Assembly: GCA_037576215.1 (NCBI GenBank)
Contig: JBANDB010000002.1
Location: 3,782,001-3,846,000, forward strand
Source: Armillaria gallica
Lineage: Eukaryota > Basidiomycota > Agaricomycetes > Agaricales > Physalacriaceae
Length of the DNA: 64,000 nucleotides
Direction: 5' to 3'
This document shows, piece after piece, positions 1 to 11,809 of this stretch (within the stretch, counting starts at the first letter, position 1; each line of letters starts with the position of its first letter). The notes below the pieces were generated by a model, which did not search any database, was not told the origin of the DNA, and saw nothing but the letters and a program-made list of their open reading frames with translations. The position numbers and the translations under genes are program-made.

Positions 1-413
1 CGCGTACGAATGCTGTCAATAATGCCCTCTCATCCATATCACAGTTTCGCACGAACGTGGCCTCCAAGGCTACCAAACTTATGGCCGAGCTTCGTTCCAG
101 TTACCTTTTAGGCGGACGGGGACCGGCACCTGCTGGTCCTTACCTGGGTAAGACGCGAGTGGTGTATGAATATATTCGTATCACCCTCGGCGTCAAGATG
201 CACGGGACAGAAAACCTCGGCAGTTTTCCGAACGGTTTAGGTGTTGACGACGTTACCATTGGTCAGAATATTACCGCCATATTCGAGGTTTGTCGTAATG
301 AACGTTTTCAATTGTTTACCATTCTAATCTGCGTCCTTCAGGCTATTCGAGATGGAAACTTCCAAGACACTGTTGCGGACTTATTTGAAGTTTTGCCCCG
401 CGTAAAGTTATAA
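1..413 (+). CDS. Phenylalanine ammonia-lyase, C-terminal part (runs off the left edge)
   Basis: The reading frame is open from base 3, so only the 3' end of the gene is present. One 54-nt GT-AG intron lies at 288-341, between the codons for IFE and AIRDG. The spliced tail contains [22 protein letters not shown] and [17 protein letters not shown], typical of the C-terminal helical region of fungal phenylalanine/histidine ammonia-lyases. The enzyme deaminates L-phenylalanine to trans-cinnamate in the cytosol without an added cofactor. The MIO-forming Ala-Ser-Gly triad is outside the window, so activity cannot be judged. It ends 178 bp from the convergent metal transporter gene. Confidence 0.88.
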   Translation, partial: RTNAVNNALSSISQFRTNVASKATKLMAELRSSYLLGGRGPAPAGPYLGKTRVVYEYIRITLGVKMHGTENLGSFPNGLGVDDVTIGQNITAIFEVCRNERFQLFTILICVLQAIRDGNFQDTVADLFEVLPRVKL

Positions 414-591
414 ACCCATACCTACACACGCACACTAGAATTCCACGCTCCAGATACCCCATCACGTCTATAAATGTTTGTGAATAGTTTAGCTCATCAT
501 TGCGCTGCAGAATATCAAGCCCGAATGTAAAATACATATAAGTACCACAGAAATAAAGATATACAAGATATGTCTCGAGACCAAGTAGGAT

Positions 592-1926
592 CTAGGTATC
601 GACAGGGTGGAATTTGACTCTTACTTCTGCTACTTCCTTTCTTGCCTGCATCAGGGTTTGTGATATCTTTTCTTCTAGGGAGGTGGTTTGAAGTACGCTG
701 AAGGAGCTGGGTACGTCAGCAATGAGGTCGACGTAGACCAATGAACCAGCATGTCGAGCACGAAGGTGGCGCACTGCCAAAAGAGCAGGCGACGACGAGG
801 GCTCCAGAAGTGGATCAAGCGCATGCTTCAGAGAATGTCTGGTCTTGGTGGAGACACTGGCGTCCGTGAGGTCCGACCATGAACCCGCAAGAAGGCTCAA
901 CCCTTGTCTAAGAATGACAATGGATACAAGGAGACCTGTATCGAAGCAATGGTCACTGGGGTACCGTTCGTGTGGCAACCTTGGCGGTACTCACCTCCAA
1001 TAGGATCCAACGGAAGAGCTGGGAACCACCAGGTTCCCAGAATGGCGAACAACGCTACTAAACTCGAGTAGGCGTCGCTCCGATGGTGGTAGGCGTTGGC
1101 CAGAAGAACTGGGCTACGTTCATCGTCTGCCACCGTTTTTGTTAGCCTGTACATCCACTCTTTGACGCATATACTGAGTGCAGCGAACCATGCCGCGTTT
1201 GGATCCACCGTGTGGACGTGATCATGATGCATCAAGACTTCAGGCACTGGTACCACAAAAGTAACGTTGTTCAACACGTCCTGGAGAGGGCCGGAGGGCA
1301 TGGTCGACGCGGTTTCAGCAAGAGCAGCTATCAGAAGGTGATATGAGTGGAAGCCAATGCCAAGGGCACCTCCAATTAAAAGGAGTGACATTGTAGACGC
1401 GCCGAGCGTTTCGAATTTTGCAAAGCCATAAGGGTACCGTTCTGATGGCGGTCTTCGCGAAAGTCGCCAGCACACGAGCGTGACAAAGTCTCCCAGCATA
1501 TCTACGTGATATCAGCGAAAAAGACGCGATGGATCGCAAGGGACGCACCGCTGAGAGAATGCCCTGCATCTGCCAAGAGCGAAGCGGAGTGCAGGTACCA
1601 ACCGGCGACGCCCTTGACTAGAGTAAGGCCAATATTGGATCCCAGTCCCATGAGGGTCACTTGGCTCCCTCTGTCGCCTGTCGGTATGCAGAATTCAATG
1701 AAGGGGCCACTGTGGGGAAGGGTAGGGACGAACCTTTGCCCTCGAGCGCAGCTATTATGTTCTCGGCACCACCGTTACCTTCATGTGAATGAGAGTGACC
1801 GAATATTGAGTGAGAGTGGGAGTGGGAATGACCGTGGTCATCGTCGGATGAGTGGTGGGTACTGTCGGAGCTAGAGGCGGGCTTCTTGTCGTCAGCCTTG
1901 GATGAATACTGGCGACGCTGGGTCAT
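592..1926 (-). CDS. Cation diffusion facilitator (Zn/Fe/Mn efflux family, MMT-like)
   Basis: The N-terminus is rich in His (DDDHGHSHSHSHS then GHSHSHEGN), the usual metal-binding stretch of CDF transporters. Splicing rebuilds the family core: GSNIGLTLVKGVAGW, then HSLSDMLGDFVTL, the HxxxD-type metal site of TM2, then RRPPSERYPYGFAKFET. A second metal site is visible as AYHHRSDAYSSL in TM5. The C-terminal cytoplasmic domain follows. The start is the first ATG of the frame (1926). The frame remains open upstream with an Arg-rich stretch resembling a mitochondrial presequence, so an upstream first exon is possible. MMT1/2-like mitochondrial iron transporters are the closest guess; a zinc transporter is the alternative. 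At least three introns are needed. Confidence 0.85.
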
Positions 1927-2382
1927 GGTGGCAGGAACAGAGAAAGAATGAAAGTGAAAAGGAGGTTTTTCCGACAAATGAAGGGATTTATAGCTGCGCG
2001 AAGTGGACACGTTGAACTTTCTCAGGTGAACTGATGGCGGCGAAAGTCGCAGTCGCCGAGAGCAGCAGAACAACGATGGACGACGACGACGACGATGAGG
2101 GCAGTAGGAGACGGTAGGCTGTGGGCCAACGCTTGGGTACTGTTGGCATCACTTTACCGTATACCTCGACAGGCTTGATGCGGTCCCCACTGCCAGTTCT
2201 TCAGGAATTCTGATCCTGGTACTGAAAGCCTGGCGATCTCTGTAGTACGACGTCGAGTACCGCAGTCGCAAATATCACAGATCAGGCTTGCCGTCTGCTT
2301 CTCCAAATTTTCTTACAAAAATATGTCGTGCGATAGGCTCATCGATATTTGTAACAACGATAGCCAGTCTCTGTAATCAAAT

Positions 2383-3917
2383 TTACAATTCCCCGCTCGG
2401 ATACAGACCCTGTAATACCCCTACTACCTTGTTGTACACATCCTGCTTCTTGCTACCGAGCGCTAGCTCTGCAATCTTTTCCACGTCCTCCTTCGGTACC
2501 TTGTAGTCTTCCAGGCTCGATTTCAGACCAAGTGAGGTCACCAACCTGTGTGCATAAAAGTTTCTGCAAAAATCATCCAGGCATATTTGCGCTTACTCTT
2601 GTATCAGTCGTGAAAGTAGCAGTACATCCTTATCCAGATCACCCGTCGTCTGACGATGTAGATAGAACAGTGCCTTGGAAAGCGCCTCTTTGTTTTCTTG
2701 CGATTCGATTTCTGCCTTCAGCGCTACGACCGGTGAGAGTGTGATACACTGTTTTCATTAATTCCATGCTGCATGCGGAAAATCATAACACTGTAACAGT
2801 TGCACTCACCGATGTGATACCATGCGGAATTTCGTACGTTGCTCCCAATCTGTGGCCTAGAGCATGCGACAACCCCAACGGGCTGAACCAGGAGTCAGGT
2901 TTTTCCGACACGCGATCGGCTCCAAACTAACCTATACCGTTCCAGCCTCAATGGCCACAGACTCATCCAAGACGCGATTTGAAGCTTTTGGCGAACCGCA
3001 ATATCCTGCGGATTGGCTTTTGATGCCGGGAGATATGTGAAAAGGTCGGCGATTGCTGCGTAGCATAGCACCTTAATGGGATGAGGCGTTTCGTTTCTAT
3101 ACAGGTTTTCTTTGAATATGATAAGGACGAGATTCGTTGTGTCACAATTTTTCACGTACCAACGGCATGGTCAAGTGCACGAATGCCTGTTGACAACCTA
3201 AGTTGAAGATGATTAGAATGGTAAATAAATGCAGCACAGTAGTTGCAGAATGTACTTACCATAAACGTTCTGGCGTCGGTAAAGTCAGTTCTGCATCCAG
3301 AATGATCCCAGCCGGCGCAAGCTTTTGGGATGTTACCCCAACTTTATCACCCTGGTCATTCGTAAAGCCTGCACCGATCTGGATGATCTCGGTGAGATTG
3401 ATTGAGCGAATTGGATGGTGGCGCTTACTGTGTATTCTGCAGCGCTCAAAGTCGTTGGAATGGCTATCTGAAGCAGTGTAGGGCCACCAGTTTCTTCCTG
3501 ACTGTAATGAAGGATAGCCTTTGCCGCGTCGATTGGTGACCCCCTCCGACAGAGACAATAACATCGCACTCGTAGTCACGAAAAACCTTGACACCCCGTC
3601 GTATGCCCGCAATGGGAGCGTGTTCTCCAATCTCGTAGAAGGTGGTGCCATAGGCCTGATTGTCCTTAAGAATCGTCTCGATTTTTTTCACCACATCCGT
3701 CTGAAGATGGGGGCGTCAGCCTGATTTATTAGCATCAGGTAAGGGACCTAAGACTCGCCTTGTTGACAAGACTCTTCGTGGTCACTATTAGTGCTTTGCG
3801 CACCCCCAGCGTCGAAAGAAGGGTCGGTAGCGCGGTGGACACAGACCCAGGACCGTAGAATACGCCGGACAGCGTATCGGTGTAGCCATAGAAGCCTTGC
3901 AAAGAGTTGGAGGCCAT
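2383..3917 (-). CDS. Iron-containing alcohol dehydrogenase, maleylacetate reductase-like
   Basis: The N-terminus carries GVFYGPGSV, the family's first strand, followed by a nucleotide-binding DVIVSVGGGSPIDAAKA. The metal site is seen after splicing as GLSHALGHRLGATYEIPHGITS, with the conserved His residues of group III Fe-ADHs. The protein ends GLYPSGEL. Maleylacetate reductases use NAD(P)H to turn maleylacetate into 3-oxoadipate at the end of the hydroxyquinol route of aromatic breakdown; related enzymes act on other alcohols, so the substrate is inferred. Several short introns interrupt it, near 3200, 3430 and 3700-3770 among others. It is divergent from the flavin reductase, sharing a 209-bp promoter region. 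Confidence 0.85.
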
Positions 3918-4126
3918 GAAGTAAGCAAGAAAACGATACCTTCAGCATCTAGTTATATATATTTCCCTCTGGAGCAATGAAAGCATGGATGTATGCTTGG
4001 GAACCTGATATCGTGATGAAGGACATCAATAAAAAGTCCGAGATCGGCCAGAGATTAGTCACTGCGAGCGATGAGATACCCAATATTGCATCATGAATTC
4101 CACGGGCAGCCTGCATTTGGTCTTCC
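3918..4126. promoter_or_regulatory. Shared divergent promoter region
   Basis: This 209-bp gap separates the start codons of the Fe-ADH (minus strand) and the flavin reductase (plus strand). A TATA-like run, TTATATATATTT, lies at 3953-3964, about 40 bp upstream of the Fe-ADH start. Co-regulation of the two genes is an inference from layout only. Confidence 0.45.
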
Positions 4127-5177
4127 ATGTTGCGACTCGGAGGAAAGAGTGTAGTCCGGACGCCGCCAGTGCTAGCGAACACCAGAACAGTATTTACCCG
4201 CACCGTCTCGCCTTCGCCAGCATGGAAAGCAGGTCAAGGGCTCTCGGAGGCGCAGTCATCGTGGAGAATAGACGCTGATGGTCCGCGCAAGTCGTGGAAC
4301 CTGGAAGAGATGCCAACAAGGTCGGTACTTGTCACGTAACACTCGGCGCCACATTTAAATACATACCGTTTGCAGGGATGTCTACAAATTATTAACCTCC
4401 GCCATTGTACCTCGTCCTATTGCTCTCACGTCGACCTTATCACCGGATGGCGTACCCAATCTGGCGCCATTTAGCTACTTCTCTATGGTTCGTATATTCA
4501 TCCAGAGGCGTTCAAACTTTGCTGATTATATCTTTCAGGTATCTTCCAATCCCCCGATGCTCAGCATTTCGTTTAGTTTGTCGTCAAGACGAAAGAAAGA
4601 CACGCGGGAGAATGTCCTAGCTACGAAGGAATTCACTGTCAACATGATTAGCCAGGCTTTCATCGAGGCAGCCAACATCACTTCAGTAGAAGCATCTGAA
4701 GTTGATGAATGGGTTCTCAGTGGGTTGACTATGGAACCGAGTGTGAGTTTGTTTTTGGCTCGCTTATCTTCAACAGTCTAAATTGCCCGCAGACCCAGGT
4801 CAAGCCGGCACGAGTGAAAGAGAGCGCATTCTCCATGGAGTGCGAGGTACGGTTGGACAAGTTTGAATAGTGCTTAGTATAGATTGACGGGTTTCATTCT
4901 TTAGCTTTATTCCTATCAGGACATCACACCTGTCGGGGCCACGGAGCCGACCGTGACTGTCGTGTTGGGATTAATACGACATGCCCACGCCATGGAATCG
5001 GTTCTGGACAGCGATGGTGCCAGAGTCGACCCCGATAAATTGCAAGTGGTCGCTCGTATGGGAGGTGATACGTACAGCAAGGTCGTAGAGGGGTTTGACG
5101 TTGCTCGACCGAAGTGGAAGGACCTTCAGGCGGTATACTTTGATTTGCTGGAAAGAAGAAAGATGGATAACCGCTGA
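4127..5177 (+). CDS. Flavin reductase-like FMN-binding split-barrel protein
   Basis: Spliced exons give SPSPAWKAGQG, then DVYKLLTSAIVPRPIALTST and GVPNLAPFSYFSM, then SSNPPMLSISFS and KDTRENVLATKEFTVNMIS. These are the hallmark segments of the flavin reductase domain (NtaB/DIM6 type), which binds FMN and either supplies reduced flavin to a partner monooxygenase or acts as a flavoredoxin. Introns follow the codons for MPTR, FSM, MEPS and MECE. The protein ends ERRKMDNR, 24 bp before the convergent esterase. No partner two-component monooxygenase is visible in the window. Confidence 0.85.
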
Positions 5178-5201
5178 CGATATGATACAGTTCCATTAAC
5201 C

Positions 5202-6358
5202 CTATGTGGAAACCCAGTCTGCGATTTCTCCGAGCGCATTACTTCTCTCTGGTTCCTGCCAGGAAAATAGAATATAGTCGTGAGACCCTCCATCGGCTTC
5301 AAAATACCTCAGTTTCGAGCCCAAATCCTTTTGCATCCGGTCTCTTAGCAGACGTATTTGGGGGGCAAGGTTCTCAGCACCTCCGGCAACAATAAATGTT
5401 GGCGGAAATCCCTTGAAATGAATGCTGAGCCCTGGATTACGGGATGCGGGCGATATGTATGGATTGATCTCTGCTGCACCCCACCCATTGGGCCCTAAGA
5501 AAGCTCGTTTAGCGTCATCAACGCCATGGGGTTCGGGATCATAGTCTGCGTGCAGCTTCAGGATGCTCGATGTCGTCGGTATGTCATGGGATAACCCGAT
5601 ATCGCACCAAGGAGAGAGAAGTAGCAATGAAGATGGCACAGGGAGATTTGTTGTATTTGAGACAAGATAGCGTGTGAGGGCAAGAGCGAGATTCCCTCCA
5701 GCTGAGTCTCCCTCGATGATAATGTCACTGGGAGATATATGGAGGATGTTGACCAGGTAATGGTATCCCGATAGCGCATCGAGCAGTGCGGCGGGGAACG
5801 CATTTTCATGGATCGTTGAGAGTCGATATTCGATGGCGAATGCACGTGTGACAGATGGACAGCTTTTGAGTATGCTGGCCGGAATGGTAGCCGCAAGACT
5901 CGATGGGTGGGCAGTGCCTTCATAGTACCCCCACCATGCAGCGAATATAGCACCTTCTCCCCTCTCTTCGCCAGCGACAACGATGAGCTTGCTGGTATCC
6001 AATACCCCGGTATGCGAACTGGTACTGCCCCCGATGCGGAGGCAAGCATCAGGAGCTCGTCAGAAATTTCCGACGACGGCAATGGCTCGACCCAGACGCC
6101 GCCTGAGTTGGGCACGAGCTTTCTATGGCTGGGTTCCTCCCAAGGCGAGATAGGACCTGTTTTCGCGGTGATATATACAAGTTGTCGAAGGAGCTGCACA
6201 AGCACGGTACGCGAGACACTCCATGACTGTCGTGGGCGTCGTATCATGGAAAGAAAAATCCATATGGGCAGACGAATGGTAAAGGTAACAGCTAACTGGT
6301 ATGACAGGTAGACGAATTTCCATGGATGTCGCGTATACATGCTGTCTGATAGTGACAT
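5202..6358 (-). CDS. Alpha/beta hydrolase (HSL/HDAC esterase family), frame broken at the oxyanion hole
   Basis: The N-terminal half (from 6358) has a membrane-anchor-like start (LSYQLAVTFTIRLPIWIFL) and reaches SLHGGG. The C-terminal half, in another frame, starts YYEGTAHPSS and contains AIEYRLS, EGDSAGGNLALALTRYL (nucleophile Ser), a late acidic region and GGSHDYILF (catalytic His). The two halves join exactly at the HGGG oxyanion-hole motif, across a run of five C (5928-5932), so one base appears missing. No intron fits there. It is a paralogue of the next gene but lacks that gene's two introns. Such enzymes hydrolyse short esters or lipids; the substrate is unknown. Confidence 0.82.
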
Positions 6359-6415
6359 TGTGGTGGTGGTATAAAAGGAACAGGTAAATTCAAATTCTCG
6401 TAGGGTATTTTCTAT

Positions 6416-7736
6416 TTAGAGCCGTGCTTGGACTGGGTTCGCCAGCCACTCTGCAATGGCCTTGTATGTTTCCGTCCGCTCAGGTTCCCACTGTGGAAAC
6501 GCAACGTAGTCGTGTATGCCTTCGGTAGCCTCGTAGTATCCCACCTTATTCTCCCCAAGATCCCTTACCATCCTTTCCTTGAGCGTCCGAATGACACCTA
6601 GTAGCACTTCTGCTCCCCCAGCCACTATGAACGTCCTCGGAAATCCCTTGAAGTCGATCTTCATTCGAGGATCGATGGAGGCCGGTGACATGTACGGGTT
6701 TACTGATACAGCGTCTCTACCATGTTGACCATAAAAGATTTTCTTTCCATAGTCCGTCTCTGCCATCCCACCGATATAATCCGTCGACGAATTCTTCGCA
6801 GCAATGGATCCAAACGTGAAGTGCGATACGCCCATATCCGCCCATGGCGAGAATAAAACGAGAGCAGATGGCGGTGAAGGTACTGATACACCCTCGGCAT
6901 TGTTTTGAGACTCGACAAGATATCTCGTCAGTGCCAACGCCAAATTCCCGCCCGCGGAATCACCCTCAACGATGATGTCTGCGGGCAAAAAGCCAATATC
7001 ATTGACGAGATATACATATGAAGACAGGGCATCCAGCAGAGCTGCTGGGAAAGCACCAGCGGAGGTCTTCGATAATCGGTACTCCACACAAAAAAGACGC
7101 TGTACTGATGCAACATTTTTCAGCAGACCTTTCGCGATAGTGGCGGTGGCATCGTCGGGATGAGCGGAATAACGGATGTATGCTCCTCCATGGAAGGACA
7201 AGACAACTTTTTCGCCGGCAACAGGTGGGGAACCGAAGTCAATCTTGGAACCCTTTCTGTGGACCCAGTATCCAGGAATACGCATCGGCGACACCTTTGA
7301 AACCTCTGCCATAGATTTGAGGTTTTTGGTCATGAATTTGTCGGCTGGGGGAATCCAAATTCCTTCTATTCCGACACCTGGGGTGATGGCAAGGTGATTT
7401 GGAGTGGTATAGATAGGACCGGTCCTATGCCAGGCAAATATATCAACCGCTCGTGCACGCGAGGCTAAATAACACACTGAGAAGTGATATACATGAAATG
7501 CCTGAAAAGTCGAAGAAACAGGGCGCGCTTCAAAGTCCATGTTGGCCTTGGGCGGCGGGACCTACCGGGAATCTTCAATCAGACCGAATACCAACAGCAC
7601 GGAGACGGACGAACTTGGGCACAGCAAGCAGAAACCAGATGGGTAAGCGAAAGAAAATGGTAGTAAACAACTGGTAGGCCAGATAAATCCGTTTTGCTGG
7701 CTGCTTGGAATAGCCGTATAGTGTCTGCGGTGCCAT
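6416..7736 (-). CDS. Alpha/beta hydrolase (HSL-type esterase), intact paralogue
   Basis: The start MAPQTLYGYSKQ is followed by a hydrophobic segment (FTTIFFRLPIWFLLA). Two introns, 7573-7622 and 7435-7477, join this to RSRRPRPTWTLKRALFLRLF and then to MYITSQTGPIY, matching the neighbouring paralogue segment by segment. The main domain shows SFHGGAYIRYSAHP (oxyanion hole), CVEYRLS, EGDSAGGNLALALTRYL (nucleophile Ser) and EGIHDYVAF (catalytic His). It ends NPVQARL. The first intron has a weak donor (GTGCCC) and rests on the paralogue comparison. Both copies point the same way with 57 bp between them, which fits a tandem duplication. Confidence 0.85.
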
Positions 7737-8105
7737 TGTGGGTAAAGGATGACAAGGATTTCCACGTCCGAACTTGGTGGTAAATATAAAAAGTACCGCA
7801 CTTTTACAGGCGATTTGTGACGTTGAAAAATGGATTCCCGGTCAAAATTATTGGCTATTCGTGCTCTGGATACCCATCAAAATGCGCCCGAAATGAGTTG
7901 GATTCAGCAAAAATTGATTGCGTATACGTGTAAGTCCCAAATGCGGACGATTGACTATTTGGATGTGGTTCAAACAGGGCCCGATGACAAGCAGATCCAA
8001 GTAGATCTACAAATTTTGGAAACCCATTTGTTAGCCACTGTGCCAACAATTACTCTCTTCTTGTTTATCTTTGCGCTACATTTTCCTCGTTTCTGATTTC
8101 TTGCA
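7737..8105. other. Intergenic region between divergent genes
   Basis: These 369 bp hold the upstream regions of the esterase (minus) and Tudor-SN (plus). An open frame of 88 codons exists at 7830-8096, but its composition is not protein-like and I see no conserved motif. Confidence 0.4.
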
Positions 8106-11100
8106 ATGTCCTTGAAAGCTGTAAGTCCGATTCGAACTTTTCTTCATCTTGTATCAAGCGTATTTATCCTGTCTAGATTGTGAAATGTGAAGCTATTCTG
8201 TTTCATCTTGGCGTTTTCGTTCTTAACGGTTTTCCCTCCGTTAGCCGTCATTTCTGGCGATTCTCTTGTACTTCGTGGTCGTCCCGGGCCTCAGGGACAG
8301 CCTCCAAAAGAAAGGTGTGTTTCCCTTTGTCTTGTCGTGCCAACGTGTCTTGTGACACCATACAGGATTCTCCATCTTGCAGATATAGGAGCACCTCGTA
8401 TGGGCTCCTCCACTAGGGAGGACGAGGTGCGATACCACTCTTGCTGCCAGGTAGACGTGCTAATCCACCGTCTCTCAGCCTTGGGCGTTCGAATCTCGCG
8501 AGTTCCTACGAGCTCTTACCGTAGGAAAGGAAATCTCATTCACGTCTACACATTCTTTACCGCCCAATGACGACATGCCACGCGACTTCGGCACAGCTGA
8601 GATTGGCGGGGTGGACATCGCATCAGAACTACTCAAAAATGGATGGGCTAAAGTTAAAGAAATCAAACGCGAACCTACTGACGAGGACACGCGGAAACGC
8701 GAGCTCGAGAATGAAGCCAAGTCAGCTGGCAAAGGTCTATGGAATCCGCATGGTCCCAAGGTGCGTATAGCATACATTTTTGGATCGTCAGTCACAGATG
8801 TCTCCACAGGCCCGCGCGGTTCATCACACAATGCCTACCGACTCGCAAACTTTTGTTTCGGAATGGAAAGGAAAATCTTTGGACGGTACAACGAATATTT
8901 CCAAGCCAATCTATCCCGTCTAATTCATTTCACTTTTTTCTAGCCATCGTGGAACAAGTCCGGGATGGTACTACTCTGCGGACGCGTCTGCTCATGCCCG
9001 ACGGGGAACATCAGATCGTCAACATCGCCTTGGCCGGTGTTCGTAGTCCTCGCGTTGCAAGTAAACCAGGAGAATCTTCGGAGACATGGGGAGAAGAAGT
9101 GGGTTATATCACAACTTTGTCATGTACCCTCCTGTGGTTTTTATTGATGAATATATGTCTGGGCAGGCCAAGTTCTTCACTGAGTCTCGCCTTCTTCAAC
9201 GTCCCGTACGTGTTCAAATACTGTCTCTACCGACGTCAACTGCAACACCATTCCAAACCGGCACCACTGGCAGTGCCCCCGCAACAGCTAGCATCTTTAT
9301 TGGCCAAGGTTCGTTCAAATGCCAAGTTTTTCACGTTGCAAAACTTATGTCTACGTTCAGTTCTACATCCGGCCGGAAACGTCGCAGAATTTCTAGTCGC
9401 AGCTGGACTGGCACGCATCGTTGACTGGCATGCCGGCATGTTGTCGAGTAGCGGTGGAATGGAACGACTGCGCGCAGCTGAGAAAGCCGCAAAAGAAAAG
9501 CGTGCATGTCTGTACGCAGGTGTAGCATCTTCTACGTCAAAACCTAACGGCGGCGCTGCGGATGGGAACAAGCGAGTGTTTGAGGCCACCGTGATCCGAG
9601 TCTGGAATGGGGACCAAATATCAGTCGTTGAGAAGGATACTGGTAAAGAACGGAAACTCCAATTAAGTTCAACAAGAGGGCCAAAGTAAATTTCTGGTGC
9701 TCGGGAAAAGCATTGTGTTCATGTGTTCCTTCATTCTAGACTTGCCGATCCCAAACAGGCCACCTATGCCCAGGAAGCCAAGGAGTTTTTGCGTAAAAAA
9801 CTTATTGGCAAAAATGTTCGCGTCACGATCGATTTTGTTCGCCCTCGCGAGGGAGACTATGACGAACGTGAATGCGCCACCGTTCGGTATGGCAACCAAA
9901 ATGTGTATGTCGTTCTCTCTATACGACTCTTGCCACTTTGTTGACCAGTTTTCTGTCAGAAACGTAGCCGAACAGTTGGTAGAGAAGGGTTATGCCAGCG
10001 TCGTACGTCATAAAAGAGACGACGAAGATCGATCATCGGACTATGACAAGCTAATGGCAGCTGAACAGACGTATGCAGACTCCGTTCTTTCAATTATATC
10101 TGCTTCTCTGAATTTCTTGTCAGGGCATCTACTGAGGCACGAGGTATTCATTCTGGGAAAGACATCCCTCCTCCCAAGCAGCCGCTAAATATATCAGAGG
10201 TAGCCGAATCTTTTCAACCGACAGCAACCAATTATGACCATTCTACTGTCTTAGACTCATTCGCGTGCCAATCAATTCCTCAACGGTTTCAAGAGACTGG
10301 GTCGCATACCCGCAGTCGTTGATTATGTCGCTGCGGGGTCGCGCTTCAAGTATACCCTTTATTTACCACGGTGTCTTCTTTTTTTCTGAACAGTAAACAG
10401 GATCTTCCTTCCCAAGGACAACCAGACCCTGACTTTGGTTCTTGGCGGTACGTCTCGCTGACTTTCCATATGTCCGATCAAACCGACCATAAACCAGGTA
10501 TCCGTGCACCCCGAACTGCACGGAATGCGTCAGAAAAAAGCGAACCGTCCGGTGCCGAAGCCTTCGAATTCGCGACACGGAGATACATGCAACGCGATGT
10601 TGAATTCGAGGTAGATACCATCGATAAATCTGGTGGTTTCATTGGTTCCCTGTATTTAAACAAGACGGAGAATGCCGCTGTCACACTCGTAAAGGAAGGG
10701 TTGGCTACCGTCCATTCATTCTCTGCAGAGACTTTACCTTGGGCACGGCATTTATATGACGCTGAGGTTAGTCGGTCCCCTTGTGATGTTCTCTCTTCCC
10801 TGCTCATTGTCTCCCATTTTCAGGCTGAGGCAAAGGCCGCGAAACGTAATGTATGTTTTGCTTCCTCAGCTTAGTCTGTTGATGCACTAAAATTATCCTT
10901 TTTATAGCTATGGAAGGATTATGACGAAGCTGCACAGCAAGAAGCAGAGGCTGTTCCTGAGGACGACGGGTCAGGAGCACTGAAGACCCAGTACCAAGAT
11001 GTCATTGTAAGCGACATTCGGACAAAGAATGGTTTTGGATTCTCCGTGCAGATTCTCAGCTCTGAAGGTTTAATTTCTGCTTGTTCTTGGCGCTCTTGGT

Positions 11101-11809
11101 GCTGATGCATATTGCGCTAGGTATCGCGTCGTTGCGTGAACTCATGCGAGACTTTTCCGCCTACCACCAGACCGCAGCCGCCGTACCTGCTGGTTTCGTT
11201 CCGAAGGGTGGTGACCTAGTCTCAGCCAAATTCTCGGACGGCTCATGGTACCGCGCTAAAATCCGCCGAGCCTCGCCAGTAAAGAAGGAGGCAGAGGTGA
11301 CCTTCATCGACTATGGGAACCAGGACACGGTGTCTTTTGCCAACATTAGGCCTCTTGATGCTCGGTTCCGAAACTTGCCAGGGCAAGCACACGAGGCGCG
11401 ACTCAGGTAAGCACTTTCCTCTCCACTGCTTTCCCTTATTTTTCATTTACCATTGTCTTTTACCAGTTTCGTGAAACTGGTCGACCCCAACAGTGACTAT
11501 CACACGGAAGCGGTCGATCGCTTCCGCACCCTATGTGAAGGTCACAAGTTGATTGCCAATGTCGATCAGCAAGAAGGCCCGCTCCTTCACCTCCGACTCA
11601 TAGATCCCTTGGATCCCGCTACTGCCCAAGACCCTCTATCGTGCATCAATGCGGATCTTCTACGTGACGGACTAGCGACGATAGATCGCAAATGCCGATA
11701 CTTGCATTCATACCCGCAGCTCCTTAAGAAACTTCAAACGTCCGTTCAGGAAGCCAAGCGTGAGCGTCTTGGTATGTTCGAATTCGGAGACGTCGAGGAA
11801 GACGAGTAG
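8106..11809 (+). CDS. Tudor staphylococcal nuclease (Tudor-SN / SND1)
   Basis: Splicing yields MSLKAIVKSVISGDSLVLRG and PPKERILHLADIGAPRMGSS, then PWAFESREFLR, the first SN-like domain. Further SN-like domains follow (IVEQVRDGTTLRTRLLMPDG; FEATVIRVWNGDQISVVEKD with a linked ECATVRYG; RLGRIPAVVDYVAAGSRFK with IRAPRTARNASEKSEPSG). A Tudor domain comes last (GSWYRAKIRR, VTFIDYGNQDTVSF), ending in a split SN fold. The protein is a conserved RNA-binding factor linked to RISC, splicing and stress granules. The gene is intron-rich, with a 15-nt first coding exon and a 10-nt second exon. It ends FGDVEEDE. Confidence 0.93.

Noticed and set aside
2074..2100. GAC/GTC repeat near the metal transporter start as a possible regulatory element
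   Set aside because: A short simple repeat with no supporting evidence for function.
7830..8096. 88-codon plus-strand open frame before Tudor-SN
   Set aside because: Sits in a promoter region with no homology that I recognise.
8486..8510. tRNA-like B box (GTTCGAATC)
   Set aside because: It lies in the Tudor-SN exon coding PWAFESREFLR, and there is no A box or cloverleaf.
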